Assembly (NCBI GenBank): GCA_025531455.1
Contig: JAMYHL010000025.1
Span: 372,001-436,000 of the forward strand
Length of the DNA: 64,000 bases
Direction: 5' to 3'
DNA from: Apiotrichum sp. Y4204
Taxonomy: Eukaryota > Basidiomycota > Tremellomycetes > Trichosporonales > Trichosporonaceae
Shown here: one piece after another, positions 11,022 to 23,274 of the stretch
Numbering within the stretch: position 1 is the stretch's first letter
Layout of the letters: every line of letters starts with the position of its first letter
Program-made: the position numbers and the translations under genes
Notes under the pieces: model-generated
Database searches by the model: none
Told to the model about the DNA's origin: nothing
What the model saw: only the letters and a program-made list of their open reading frames with translations

Positions 11022-11414
11022 GGTGACAGCGATTAGCGGGAGGGAGTGTCGCTGGGGGTGTGAAAGAGGGAGTTGAGATGAGAAAGAAAGGGTAGAGATG
11101 ACAAAGAGTGTTATGTGATGGCGAGCGGGCTATTGTCGACGGCGAGAGCGCGTTAAACGAGGGTGGGTGGGTAATCCCCGCCCGCCATTCAGAGAGTCCA
11201 TTGCCAACTCGATAATTCCATCGAAAAAAGTAGGTCCAGCCTGGGGGCGGCGAACGCGTGCGGGCCAGCAAAATGCGGGGCTCCAGATTCCGTCTTCGAA
11301 GATTTCACCAGATTTCACCAGATTTGACCGTCTCGTCCAGAGCTGGTCAACAACGCCTCCGTCTCACCCACATTCCATCCTCCCACTCTTATCTCTCTCC
11401 ATCCCCACTCCGAC
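11022..11414. promoter_or_regulatory. Shared divergent promoter MES1 / GRC3
   Basis: 393 bp between two outward-facing start codons. The GRC3 side is pyrimidine-rich on its coding strand (11340-11414). An imperfect repeat ATTTCACCAG occurs twice at 11303-11323. No TATA box is evident, as expected for housekeeping promoters. Confidence 0.55.
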
Positions 11415-13807
11415 ATGTCCGCCCTCGCAGCACGGAGGGCCGCACAAAAGACGAAGACGGAGCAGGCTCCGAAAACTACTGCTCCACAGGTCGAAGTCGT
11501 CATTCCCATTCGCTCGGCGCCGAAAGCGACGCCGCCGAAGCCCGCAAAGGGCAAGAAAGGCAAGGCCGGGGCAAAGGCCGCTCCGCAACATACTCCGCCT
11601 GCTCCCGCGCGCTCGCCGACGCCCCCGCCGGAAGAGTCTTCCGTTCCGTCTCCCTCCGCGTCGCCCGAGCCAGCACCGTCCAAGCGAAGGAAGGTTGGAA
11701 AGGAGCGATACTACCCCGCCGCCGAGGCCGAGGAACCCACGCCAAAGCGCAGCAGGCGGCAACGCGGATTCTCGCCTAGTGCGCCGCAGAGTGATGGCGA
11801 GGGGTCATCAGGCGAAGGCAGCGATGAGGAGGGCGAGGATGAGAGCTATGATGACATTGCGGGAACCGGCGCAGCAACGCCGTGGTCCCGCCCTGCAAGT
11901 CCTGGCCCCTCGCGGCCGGCCTTACGGGCTGGCACGTCAAAGTTTAATCCCCGTGAGGGCGTGAATCTGCTGCGACTCGATGAAAAGACACTCGCCGCCG
12001 CTGGTGTTTCTGTACCTGGTCCCGGCGTGGTTGTTTCTCTGGCAAAGGAGGAAGTGAGCTGCGACAATTTGGTGTTGAAGCTGACAGACAGGAACTGCTA
12101 ATCGCCGGCGTATTCTCAATCACACCTCTTCGCCAGCCGCTGTCTCTCTTTTCGACCACTGTTTATCCGGCGTGCGAAGAGGACGAGATCATGGCGTATC
12201 CCGTCTTTGCGCCGACCTCGCATCCCGTTCCTGTCCTGACGGGGGGAGGGCTGGAGGATGTCCTCCTCGAGTCGCCGCTACTGGGACGGCTGTCCCTTCC
12301 CAGAAGCTTTGGCAGCACGTCCACAGTGCTCTTGATACAGGAGCACCAGAGTGGGATTGAGGGCCTGCGCGGCGATGTCGTTCCTGGCTTCAACAATATC
12401 TGGGTAGATGACGGCTCCAGCCCCGGCGCATGGGGTCTGCGCGGCGTGCACCCAGTTATCGACACCTTCTCCCTCCCGGTGTACCCGCACTGTACAGCAC
12501 CCTCATGGACCACCGCTCTCGAAGCTCTCGCCGAGACCCAAGAAGAAACAGCCTCAGATGCCTCGCCGGCGCCCGAGCGCGTACCTGTCGTGCTGGTAAA
12601 GGGTCCGAAGCGTAGCGGCAAGTCATCTGTTGCGCGCGCGGCACTCAACCGGCTCCTGGCATCGTATGAGCGCGTTGCGTGGCTCGAGTGCGACATGGGT
12701 CAAGGAGAGTTTGGGTGTGGCGGCGTCGTGGGATTATGGATCCTGGACGCGCCATTGCTCGGTACGTGCATCTACGCCGAACATCACTGACCCACAGGTC
12801 CGTCATTCACACATCCCCGCATTCCGGAGCGCGCGCATTTCCTCGGCGAACTGAGCCCCCAGTCGTGTCCCGACGAGTACATGGAGGCCATCTACCAGCT
12901 CATCACGCACTACCAGTACGAGGTGCAGCACCCGCTGGCTCCGGCAAGCGCACGGCGGCGTACGGATGCTGTTCCGCTGGTTGTCAACACCCAGGGATGG
13001 GTGAAGGGACTGGGCGAGGACTTGCTGCGCGCGATTGAGACTGCTGCAGAGCCGACACATGTCTTTGCCTTTGAGGCTGACGAGCCGAGGGAACGGTACG
13101 AGGGCGAGGGGTGGACGAACAGCCCCGAGCACATGCCTGTCGACCTTCCGTGGACGGGTCCCAGCTCCCCACCAGTGGTATTCACTCTCGAACCGGCTCC
13201 GTCATCTCCTCTACAAGCGCGGTATACTGCGGCGGACATGCGCACGCTCTCCACAATAGCATACATGCACGCGCGCCTGACAAAGGAGCCGACATGGGAC
13301 TTTTCGGTACCCCTCTTCGCTGTCCCGCCTTGGGTCGTCTCTCTCGGCCCGCCGCCTCTTTCCCGCGCGTTCCTCCTTGGCGAGAGCGCGGACGCCATCC
13401 TCCCGTCCGACCTGCCACTAGCGTTGAACGGTGGTCTCGTCGCCCTTCTCACGGGCGACTCGGAGTCCGCGGAGGTCTACGTTCCCGGAACACGGCCCGG
13501 CGACGAAACCTCCTTCCTCGGCCTGGCCCTCGTACGTGCAGTGCGCACCGACCCGCTGCAGCTGCAGCTCCTCACCCCGCTCCCCGCCGCGGTCCTGGCC
13601 ACTGCCCGCGCGATCGCGCACAACGGCGCCCTGGAGCTCCCCACCCCGGCCCTCCTCGACTTCCGTGACCGCCCCGCCGGCGGCGTGCCCGACGACGGCA
13701 TCGCGGGGACCAGGTGGGAGGACGTGCCGTTCTTTGCGGCCCAGAGCGGCGCGGTGGGTGCCGAGCGCAGGCGGTTCAGGAGGAACTTGCAGCGCCGCGG
13801 CGTGTAG
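11415..13807 (+). CDS. GRC3: Grc3/NOL9-type polynucleotide 5'-hydroxyl kinase
   Basis: Three exons (11415-12053, 12092-12761, 12798-13807) encode 772 aa. The N-terminal 170 residues are basic and low-complexity (SALAARRAAQK start, KRRK and KRSRR patches, then an acidic Asp/Glu run), consistent with nucleolar localisation. The kinase core has a Walker A motif GPKRSGKSS at about residue 383, then ECDMGQGEF and VVGLWILD, followed after a 36-nt intron by GPSFTHPRIP, the order expected in Grc3/Clp1 family kinases. Grc3 phosphorylates a 5'-OH RNA end during ITS2 pre-rRNA processing together with the nuclease Las1. The 38-nt first intron is required; without it the frame stops at 12101. Confidence 0.92.
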
Positions 13808-14258
13808 TTATGTAGAGCGATGCCAGCGGGGTTGTCTTGGCGCGTGCGGAGCTGGTGGTTGACGCGATGGCTCTGACGATGGGTCGGAGGTTGGGGGACG
13901 GCCAGGACGGTAACTAACTATGCTCTGCAGTTCAGCAGAATACATTCTCCGACATTTCTCCGGCTCGCCCCAGACGCAACCATCTCGAGTCAAAGCTGCT
14001 GACAATACTCCGCCAGTTTAGCAGTTTATCAGAATAGCAACGAGATAAGGCACCGCATTCTCCACAATCCCCACCACCACTCCCGCTGAAAAAAGTCCCC
14101 CAACTCGCGGCGTGGCTGTTGTTGTTCATGTCCACCCAAAAGAACACGAACAACGTGCAACGCGCAACTCAATATCCCGCTAGCCCATATCCAACCTAAA
14201 TAATCCCTTCAACTCGACTCTCATCACCTACTTCCCCCATTCACTGTTCACCGCCAAA
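13808..14258. other. Intergenic region GRC3 to HAD phosphatase
   Basis: 451 bp holding the GRC3 3' flank and the promoter of the next plus-strand gene. The DNA just before 14259 is C/A-rich, typical of a leader. No other gene is seen. Confidence 0.4.
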
Positions 14259-15617
14259 ATGACCGCCTCCAACGCCCTCTCGCCCATCGTCGTCGACGGC
14301 CTCCTGTTCGACATGGACGGCACGCTGCTCGGTGAGTTATCAGGTCTTGAGATGGCGACGAATGGTGGAAATCAGACTCCCGAGGGGAACTTCAGTGCTC
14401 GTCCACTGGCACCCTATAAGCGGGTGGTCAACTCCCAGTTTTCGTCAAGCTTCCCCGGCCGCAGTCACTGACACCAGACTCTACACCGGGCGTCAACGCT
14501 ACTTGGCAGCTGTACGCGGATGAGTTTGGCCTCGACCTCGATCATGTGCTCAAGAGTGAGTAGCGAAGCACGATCATACTGGCGAGCTTGGGGAGGAGAC
14601 GACAGGCGCATGACATGCGACAGCCCCTGCCTCGCCTTGCATCACGTCATGTGCGCGGGCCTCATGGGCCTGGGCCAGAGCTGCAATGATCAGCAATCTA
14701 CACTCATGACCTGTGTTCGATGACTGACTCCAGCCTCGCACGGCGTCCGCACGCAGGACAACATGCGCAACTTTTGCGGCCTGACGGACCCGGCGCGCAT
14801 CGAGCACGAGACGGTGCGCTTTGAGGAGACGATCATCAAGCAGGCGCAGCGCCTGCAGGCTGAGGGCAAGCGCGGGCTCGCGATCCTGCCGGGCGTGCAC
14901 GAGCTGCTGACCTCGGTGAGTCCTTGCGGCGGACAGGCTGCTGTGGTAATTTTACAGCTTGTCGTCCCGCCTATTGAGGACGCATTTCGTTTATCTTACC
15001 CCAGCTCAACGACTCCCCGACACCAGTGTGGGCGATCGTCACCTCCGCAACGACAGTGTACGCCTCGCAGGCGCTTCCCACCGCCCGCATCCCCTCGCAC
15101 CACCACCTCATCACCGCCGACCACGTCACAAAGGGCAAGCCCAACCCCGAGCCGTATCTTGCCGGCGCGGAGCTCCTCGGTGTCCCGGCTGACAAGTGTG
15201 AGTATGTGTGTGTGTGTGTGTGTGGAGGGGACCGGGACATCACGCAATCTCGCGTCGCGTGCTGGGCGTCGCGATCGCGTCGTCGCGTCGTATTTGGCCG
15301 ACGCTGCTGCATCCATTCCTGATCGCCGTGTCGTCATTGCGCAACTGCCGTTCATTCCTCGCACGAGCACTAACACCAGGCATCGTCATCGAGGACGCAC
15401 CCTCAGGCATCAAGGCTGGCAAGGCGGCTGGCTCTCTCGTGCTCGCAGTGTGCACGTCGCATCCGCGCGAGCAGCTCGAGGGCCTCGGCGCGGACTGGAT
15501 CGTGGAGGACCTCACGAAGTGGGTATAATGCACGGTCCTCACACCAGTTACAAGCTCACACACAGGGTTAAAGCCCGCGTCGTTGACGGCAAGGTCGAGA
15601 TGACGATCGTGCTCTAA
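14259..15617 (+). CDS. HAD-superfamily phosphatase (glycerol-3-phosphate / sugar phosphatase type)
   Basis: Six exons (14259-14331, 14478-14555, 14734-14915, 15005-15197, 15380-15518, 15566-15617) encode 238 aa. All four HAD motifs are present: I, FDMDGTLL with nucleophile Asp18; II, VTSAT; III, KGKPNPEPY; IV, VIEDAPSG. A small helical cap lies between I and II. The layout matches the yeast Gpp1/Gpp2 and 2-deoxyglucose-6-phosphatase group, soluble cytosolic enzymes that dephosphorylate glycerol-3-phosphate or small sugar phosphates; the exact substrate cannot be told. Intron 4 contains a (TG)n run at 15200-15222. The gene ends tail to tail with the J-protein gene, 183 bp away. Confidence 0.88.
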
Positions 15618-15800
15618 TCAGGGGGATTAAGAAGGCCACACAACGGACAGTAACGACGCGGCTTCTGCTTCTCTTGCTTCTTGCATCTGCTTCGGTCTTC
15701 GGCAGCAGCAGCCCGCCGCATCGTATATATGCATCAGCTATAAACTTAGAGACCTACAAACCGAGATTAGGTAAAGACAGATTTCGGGCACAGTTGCTGT

Positions 15801-16852
15801 TTACGACGTCATGCTGCCGAGCACCTTCATAGCAAGCGCGCGCAAAATCTCGGCCTTTTGCGCGCCCGGAAGGGACGCAAACACCTGCGCGACGGGCTTG
15901 CCCTTCGCGTCGCGGATCGCGCCCAGGCGGTTCCCCGCAAAGCCTGCCGTTAGTGCTTTCCCTGGCACCTTGTGCAACACTTACCGCCTGCGACGGCACC
16001 AGGGATGTTGGCAACAATATACCCGAGCGCGGCACCCGCCGCGCCGCCAACCCACGTCCACCGGTGTCCGACACGCGCGACCTCGGGCTCGAGCCTGGGG
16101 TCAGCTTACAACGCCAAAAGTCTAGCTCACAAATCCGCAAACACGTCGCCAAAGACATTATCCGCATTCGGCCTGCGCGGAATCTCCTCGGGCTCGGGCG
16201 AGCTCTCGCCGTCGCTTTCGGCCGCCGCTCCCGACGGGAACGCGCCCGTCGCGTCCTTGAAGTACTTGCTAAACTCTTCGAAAAAGTTGCGCGAGCTGCG
16301 CTCCTGCTCGTCTGGGTCGGCCGACGAGCTGAATGCGCTCGCGGGGCGCGAGCGGAAGATCTGGTCGTACTCTGCCCGCCGCGCCGGGTCCGAGAGAACG
16401 TAGTATGCGTCCGCGACTGTTTGCTGCGGTGTTAGTGGAGGTGAGCGCAGGGAAGAAGGGGGGAAACATAGCTGCTATGACCGTGCGAGACACACAGCAG
16501 CACCTCTCCTTGCTCATGACTTGAGGCTGGCGACTCACGAAACGCTCAGTCGCGCGGCGCCGTTCCGCCGCTGAGATCTTGGGGCCTAAGCGGTCAGGGT
16601 GTGTCTTGAGCGATTCACGGCGGTACGCCGCGCGGATCTGGTCCCTAACAGTCAGTGGATCAGTGCAGCCAGGAAAACTCACGAGGTGGCGGTCGGCTCG
16701 ACGCCCTGCTGTTAGCTATGTCGTGTGTGTGTGTTAGCTTACGAGGATGGAGTAGTACTGCGTGTCAGCGATTTCGGCGTGTTGGGTGGCAAATTTGGCG
16801 GTTAGGGATAAACCCAGACGCAGACGCGCCGACGTACCTGCGGGAGACTCAT
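15801..16852 (-). CDS. J-domain (DnaJ) co-chaperone, type III
   Basis: Seven exons (16852-16838, 16757-16743, 16705-16683, 16644-16539, 16423-16131, 16094-15985, 15943-15801) encode 234 aa. The J domain fills residues 5-70 with the HPD tripeptide at 33-35 and FQTVADAYYVLSDP at its end. An acidic Ser/Pro-rich middle follows, then a Gly/Ala-rich hydrophobic segment (about residues 160-185) that could be one membrane helix. There is no Gly/Phe or zinc-binding region, so it is a type III J-protein that would stimulate an Hsp70 at a specific site; which one is unknown. The first three coding exons are only 15, 15 and 23 nt, yet together they rebuild the start of the J domain exactly. Confidence 0.85.
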
Positions 16853-17195
16853 CACGTCTGCTCGATCAGGCGCCGGAGGGGGTATAGACGTATAAATGCG
16901 CGGAAGCTCGGAAAGCTTGGAGGGTGGATGTCGCGCTGGCGGACTGTCGACGTGGAGAGGAAGATGGAGAAATCGTGTTGTGTTCGCTTGACGTACTTTT
17001 TGGGTGTTTTTCAGTGTTTTTCACTCGGCACTCGGTGTGACGCGCCAGCGAACGGTTCACCTGCCAGTAACCGGCTGTTCCGCGCTCCGCGAGTGACGTC
17101 ATGGATGGTGTGCATGATATGCTGATACTATGGAAATGTCTCACTAGCCCTTCTGGTCGCCCTCTCTCGCCTTGTCCTCCTGTCTATATGCTCAT

Positions 17196-18434
17196 CTACG
17201 CCTTGGGCTTCTTGAGGATCTTGAAGCCCGACGCGCCAATGTAGCTCAGCCCGCTCCAGATTGTCGTGCCCGCCACGACCCATCTGTGTGTCAGTGGCTA
17301 TATCTTGGGGGTGGTACACATCAGATGCGGAACTGAGTTCTCATCTGGACCGAAGAAGGTGTGGTTTTCCACCGCTCGTCAAGCCAGAGACACTCACTGC
17401 AGACCCTGGAGACCAGTCGCGACGGCGGGAAACGCGGTAAGCAGCGGGGACACGGTGGTGATACCCATCAGCAGCAGCTGGAGCGCAGTGTTGATCTGGC
17501 GGGTCAGCACAACGCGGCGAGAGGCACCCACTTTGCTGATCTGCGTCGGTTGAACTTCTGCCGACGGCATTGATACGTCAAAGTAGCGTTTGAATGTCCG
17601 CTGTGGGTCAGCTCTGAAAGAAGGGGTGAGCTCACAGGAGGGGGAAGGGAGATGTAGCGAAGGTAGAAGGCCCAGAGGGAGAGGGCGAAGTCGCGCCCGA
17701 AGATAAGGATCGCGAGCGGCACTGTCATTAGTCCAGCTCTCGATGATGTGCGCAGCTACACACGAGGAACAAGGCCCTGGTATGTCAAGCACACGACCAG
17801 TGTGGTCATGAGCGTCTTGTCCGCCATCGGGTCCAAGATCGAGCCGAGCACGGATTTCTGGTTCCAGTTGCGCGCAATGTACCCGTCGACCTGAAGTGAA
17901 TATGAGTATCATGCAGATATCCGAGGGGATACTTGGCTGATGAACGGGTTTAACAGCCTTCACCCTCTCTTCTACTCACCCAGTCCGAAATCCCACCGGC
18001 AACAAGAATCGCCGTCGCGGCCTCATAATTCCCCTGCACGATCGTGTACGCGAGAAACGGGCATGCGGCGATGCGCGCAAGCGTCAGGGCGTTCGGGATG
18101 GTGTACGGCGACTCGTGGAGCTCCGGGTCCTTCTCCTTCTTCTCCGTCTTCTCTGCCTGAGGGATTAGCTCTCATCCTCGCCTCATCCCACCTTGTTTTC
18201 CTCGGCGCGCACAGAGGAAGTGGACAGAAACCGCGATCGCAGCAGATCACGCGTTCGGCGGTCAAGTCCTCCCCGTTCCCTCCTCAGCTCCTGTCTCCGG
18301 GGATCCCGCACCGCAGCGAGAGAGAACGCCCGCTGCGCCAGCACCGTACTCGGCAGCACGCGGAGCTGCGCGCGTGCCCCACTGACGGCGCGCAGGGATA
18401 CCCGCGGCACGCCGAGAAACACCGATATGGGCAT
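17196..18434 (-). CDS. CRD1: Cardiolipin synthase, mitochondrial
   Basis: Seven exons (18434-18192, 18156-17980, 17890-17764, 17721-17636, 17600-17532, 17495-17398, 17283-17196) encode 295 aa. The first 75 residues are Arg/Ser-rich and end in FLSTSSVR, a typical mitochondrial presequence. The enzyme core has the complete CDP-alcohol phosphatidyltransferase signature D-x2-D-G-x2-A-R-x8-G-x3-D-x3-D, split by an intron after the Trp of ISDW. Several hydrophobic segments follow. It condenses CDP-diacylglycerol with phosphatidylglycerol in the inner membrane to make cardiolipin. Phosphatidylglycerolphosphate synthase and choline transferases share the motif, but the short size and presequence favour Crd1. 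It is divergent to the SNF2 gene. Confidence 0.88.
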
Positions 18435-19073
18435 GGTGTGGATATCGTCGGCGTCAGGAGACAAAGGCGATAAAGCGCGAAGGCAGGTGTCGGATCCTTC
18501 AGAAGATGAGAAAGTGAGGAGAATGCATGGACCTGGGATAGATTTCGTGAGCTCTTCATAATTCCTCGACTTTTGTGATGGGGAAGACGGGGAAACACGA
18601 ATGTTGGTTGGTGATCGACATAGAACTTTACGTAAAAGAGGGTTTATCATTTGCTGGTGTGACGGCCGTCGCCGCATCGCCGAGGAACAGCAGCGCTGGT
18701 CCAGCGCCAGGCACGGGGGGGCAGCGCCATACCAAAACAAAACAACAAAAAATCAGGCGGGCCGAAAGGGAGCGGCGCCGAAGCATGCGGAGCATCGAGA
18801 GAAGAGAGATACAGAGAGAGATACGAAGAGATAAATAAATCAAAAAAGTGGTTGCACGTTGTCCGACGCACACTTCCCCTTGTTGCTTCTAACAACAACA
18901 ACAACAACAACAACACACGCTGCATACAACACTCGCGCAGCCCGTTGCCTGTCCATCAACACACACACACACGCACACACCGACCTTCCTTTCGCCGCCT
19001 TTTCGCTTCTTCTGTGTGCTTCCCCTGATCGCCTGATCGCCGAATCTCCTGATCGCCCTCGAACTCTTGCAGG
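18435..19073. promoter_or_regulatory. Shared divergent promoter CRD1 / SNF2 gene
   Basis: 639 bp between two outward-facing start codons. It contains a (CAA)n run near 18891-18914 and a (CA)n run near 18959-18979, then TGATCGCC repeats (19026-19055) immediately before the SNF2 start. An A/G-rich stretch lies at 18735-18845. No TATA box is obvious. Confidence 0.5.
18891..18979. repeat. CAA and CA microsatellites
   Basis: About eight CAA units, then after a gap about ten CA dinucleotides with one interruption. They lie in the presumed leader of the SNF2 gene. Confidence 0.8.
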
Positions 19074-22000
19074 ATGGAGTACATCTATGCGCAGACGCCC
19101 TCGAAGCGGCGCGACGGCGAAAGCCAGAGCCAGGGCCAAAGCCAAAGCCAGAGCCAGCGCGGATACACCACACCGAGACCAAAGAAGTTTGACCCGTATG
19201 CGCTCATAGACCTCACCCAGACGCCGGGCACACCGCCGGCGCGGAGAGTGGTCATGCCAGCCGACTTTGAGATAGTGGATGCGGATGCGGATGACAACGA
19301 CTCGCATCAGTAGGTCTATGTGGAGGAGGACAGAGGACAGAGTGCACGGTGCGCCGGCGCGTCGCGCATCACGAGCTCGCCGTGACCTCTGGCTCTGAGG
19401 ACAAACAACAGGATTCCCTCTGACATTCTTCCAGGCCACCGCTCCTTCCCTCGAGTGCACACAACAAGAGCTCAAAGAACGCATCGCAATACTACTATCC
19501 CCCAAACAACTCTCTCAATCCCCACCACCCTTCTCGACATTTCCATCATCCAAAGACCAATCACAGAGCACAGCAGTACCCGCAACTTTACCCCGGACAC
19601 CAACACCGCAGCAACATGGAGTCCATCGCCGTTGACGGCCCAATGGGCTTTGGCGCTAGCATTGGGAAGCCCAAGGCGTCTGCGCGCCCAGCGGCCTCCT
19701 CAAGCTACAGCAGCTACATACGCCCCGCCACTGGATTCGCCGCTCAGCCGGGCACCAGCGTCTTCGACCGCGCGGCGACCAAGAACGGATACCGTGCAGA
19801 CGGGTGGCCAGTGTGGGCTGATGAGCACAGCGCTGCGGCGCAGAATGGTGTCGGCCCCATTCCCCGCGGCAAGGACTTTAGCTCACAGGAGACGAGCCGG
19901 CGGGCATCAGACGATGAGGCAAGGGAAGACTTCGACCTTGCCGCAGCCAAGTTCACTGCGCAGGACTTTGAAACCTGCCAGGGCGACCCCGAAGAGGAGA
20001 TGCGCGAGCTCCTCGCTGGCGCGGTCGGTGATGGCGAGGAAGGCGTGGATGAGGGCGAGGAGGTGGTCGAGGGCTTTGCGTCCACCGTCAAACTCATGCC
20101 GCACCAGGTCCGTGGTGTGCGCTGGATGCGCGAGCGCGAGACGGGCCGCCGCAATGGTGGAATCCTTGCCGACGTAAGTGTGTGTTTGTAGCCCGTGTTG
20201 ACATCAGGACATGGGACTCGGAAAGACTGTCCAGGCGCTCGCGCGGATCGTCGACGGCAGGCATACCGCCGCTGAGAAGAAGACATACAAGGGCGGTACA
20301 CTGTAAGTGAGCATTTTGATGCGACCACTGACCACAGTGTCATTTGTCCCCTGGCTGTCATGGAGCAGTGGGCCGAGGAGGTTCGCCAGAAAACCAAGCC
20401 TGGTCTGCTAAAGGTCACAACGCATCAGGGACCGCGGCGTGAAAAGCGTAAGGTTGCACCAAAGCCCCAACTAACCGGCAGTTGCGGACAAGCTCCTCAA
20501 ATTTGACGTTGTGGTCACCACCTTCGATGTCCTCTCTTCAGAGTTTGGTGTCTTCGAGGAACAGCAGTCGAAACCGAAGGCTGTCTCCAAACCGAACGCC
20601 GACTCGGACGACAGTGACTCTGATGACGGCAAGAAGAAGAAGACCAAGAAGAAGCCGGCGGCGAAGCGCACGGCGCCGCTGTTTGATATCAAGTGGCTGC
20701 GGATCATCATCGGTAGGCTGATGATAAACGTCGTGTTCTAACAACCAGACGAGGCGCAGAACATCAAAAACCGCAACACCAAGGCGTCGAGGGCGGCTGC
20801 CGCACTCAAGGCAAAATATCGCTGGTGTCTGACGGGTACTCCGATTCAGGTGGGTGATCATTTTTTTACGTTGGTTAACCCGCCAGAACAACGTCGAGGA
20901 GCTCTACTCGCTCTTTCGCTTCCTTCGGGCACGCCCGCTCGACAACTGGCAGACCTTCAAGGCCCGTGTTGCCTCGGAGGTCAAGGCTGGACGTACGGGT
21001 GTGGCGATGAAACGACTTCAGATCATTCTCAAGGCCATCATGCTGCGCCGGACTAAGACCGCAACCATAGGTGGGTGATTGGGTGGACTTACTCTGACAA
21101 CAGACGGCAAGCCGATCTTGAGCCTTCCTGCGCGCAATGTTGAGGTTGTGGGGTGTCAATTTGATGACGATGAGCGTGCTTTCTACGCTGCGCTCGAGCA
21201 GCGGACGAGCCTCACGTTCAATAAGTTCCTCGCCAGCGGGACGATCATGAGCAACTACACGTCCGTTCTTGCCATGCTGCTTCGTCTGCGCCAAGGTATG
21301 TGGGATTCACGGGATAGCCTCTCACCATAACCATCTCGCATTTTTGTTCCCGCTGACCATAGCCTGCGACCACCCGTCGCTTGTGACAAACTCGATGGCC
21401 GAACGGATAGCCGACGAGGACACGAGCACGGCCGATGTGGAGGACGAGCTTGCTGGCCTACTGTCTAACCTCGGCGTCAACGGGGAGCAGAAGTGCGAAA
21501 TATGTTTCGCTGTGTACGTGTGGACTCTATACATTCACTGACAGACAGTCTCAAGGATCAGGACTCCAAGCAGTGTCCCGAGTGTGCTGCCATAGCTGGC
21601 AAGACGTCCAAGGGCAAGAAGATTGCGAACCGTCTTCCGCCCTCAGCAAAGACGCGCAAAATGATTGAGCTCCTCAAGGAAGTGGAGAAGCGCAGCGACG
21701 GCGTCGAAAAGACAATCATCTTCTCGCAATGGACGTCTTATATGAACATCCTGGAGCCGTTCCTGAAGGAAGAAGGCATTGGTTACGTCCGCTGTGAGTC
21801 AACTTGGTGGTTTTTTTCCATATCCTAGCTGACACTTCAGACGACGGCACGCTAACCAACGACGCGCGCATGCAGGTGCTGCATGCTATCAAAACCGACC
21901 CGGAGAAGAGGGTCATTCTCATTTCATTCAAGGCAGGCAGCACCGGTCTTAACCTGACATGTTGCAACAACGTCATCCTGATGGATATGTGGTGGAATCC

Positions 22001-22263
22001 TGCTCTCGAGGACCAGGCGTTCGACCGCGCACATCGTCTGGGCCAGACACGCGACGTCAACATTTGGAAGCTCACGATCGCGGAGTCTGTCGAGGACCGT
22101 AAGTGACTTCGGTCGAACAGTTCTGACCGCAGGCATTCTCGAGCTGCAGACGCAAAAGCGCGAGCTCGCGGACGCGGCGCTGAGCGGCACGGCGATCAAG
22201 AACACCAAGCTCACCATGGGCGAGATTATGCGTCTCTTCCAGCGCTACACCGACGATGACTAG
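19074..22263 (+). CDS. SNF2-family DNA-dependent ATPase, Rad16/Uls1-like
   Basis: Twelve exons (19074-19309, 19435-20173, 20208-20302, 20338-20447, 20482-20712, 20749-20849, 20887-21070, 21104-21295, 21363-21513, 21549-21793, 21841-22098, 22133-22263) encode 890 aa. Helicase motifs run in order: MPHQVRGVRWM (Q), DMGLGKT (I), DVVVTTFD, DEAQ (II), LTGTPIQ (III), then IIFSQW, SFKAGSTGLNLT and HRLGQTR (IV-VI). Between the lobes a four-Cys knuckle CEIC-x11-CPEC replaces the full RING of Rad5/Rad16/Uls1. Exon 1 is Gln/Ser-rich and carries ALIDLT and FEIVDADADD, which look like SUMO-interaction motifs. It is probably a nuclear chromatin or DNA-repair translocase. Exon 1 joins exon 2 in frame across a 125-nt intron; translation from the internal ATG at 19616 is an alternative start. 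Most introns are 33-37 nt. Confidence 0.88.
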
Positions 22264-22537
22264 TCGATGTGTCGGGTGGTGCATGTGCACACAAGTTTCC
22301 TGCAGTATGCGTAGAGTGTATCCCATAGATTGATGTCGTGTTGTGCTCTGTAGTGCATGCATCTGGAGGTGAATGTGCGTCATCGGTGGCAATCTAGAAG
22401 CTGTGGTTGGCTGCGTCGTCAGACGCCGCCACCAAGAATCCCATAGAAAACCCAGAGCCACTCGGCTACACCCGGCCGACAGCACGAGCAAACCCTACCT
22501 ACCCTCTCGAGCTCGCCATCGCCATCGCCATCCAACA

Positions 22538-23274
22538 ATGTCCGACAACCCCACCGCAGAACCAACCACGCCGAACGGCCTGTCCGCGCTCTCCGAATTC
22601 CTCAATCTGCCGCTTACGGGTCCTATCGCGCTCGCCCTCGGTGTCGTGCTCTTTGTGTATCTGTTCAACCGCCCTCCCGAAGTGAAGAAGAAGCCGACCG
22701 AGACTCCATCAGAGAAAAAGCCAGCCTCGAAACTGCTCCCCACCCCCGCTGCGCCGCCCAAGTCCACGTCCATCATGTCGCCGCCTAATGACAATCTCCT
22801 CCCGCCCAAGGTGAGTAGAGGAGTGGACACGGGAGAGATGGGAAGACGTGGGAGTGTGGGGATCAGGGGTCGCATGTCGGCTGGATGGGTACTGTCATCC
22901 ACTTTGTTTATCGCCTCGTTGTCTCTAAAGACGAAGGGTAGAAGTGCTCCCAACTGCCGGGGACCAGTCCTGCAGTATCTCGACTGCTCCAGCACGATCG
23001 CAGCAACACCCCGCCCTCACGCCCCTCCCCACCTCTCTTCCCGGCTCCACATACCATCCCGCTATACCATCCCGCTAACCCCAGTCGGACCCCATCACGC
23101 CCGCCGAGCTGGCGCAGTACAACGGCAGCGATCCCTCCAAGCCAATCTACGTCGCGATCAAGGGCAACGTGTACGACGTGTCCGCCAAGAAGGAGATGTA
23201 CGGTGCCGGCGCGGGGTACAATGTGTTTGCTGGGAAGGATGCGAGCCGTGGGCTTGGTAAGTCGCGCGAGCGGT

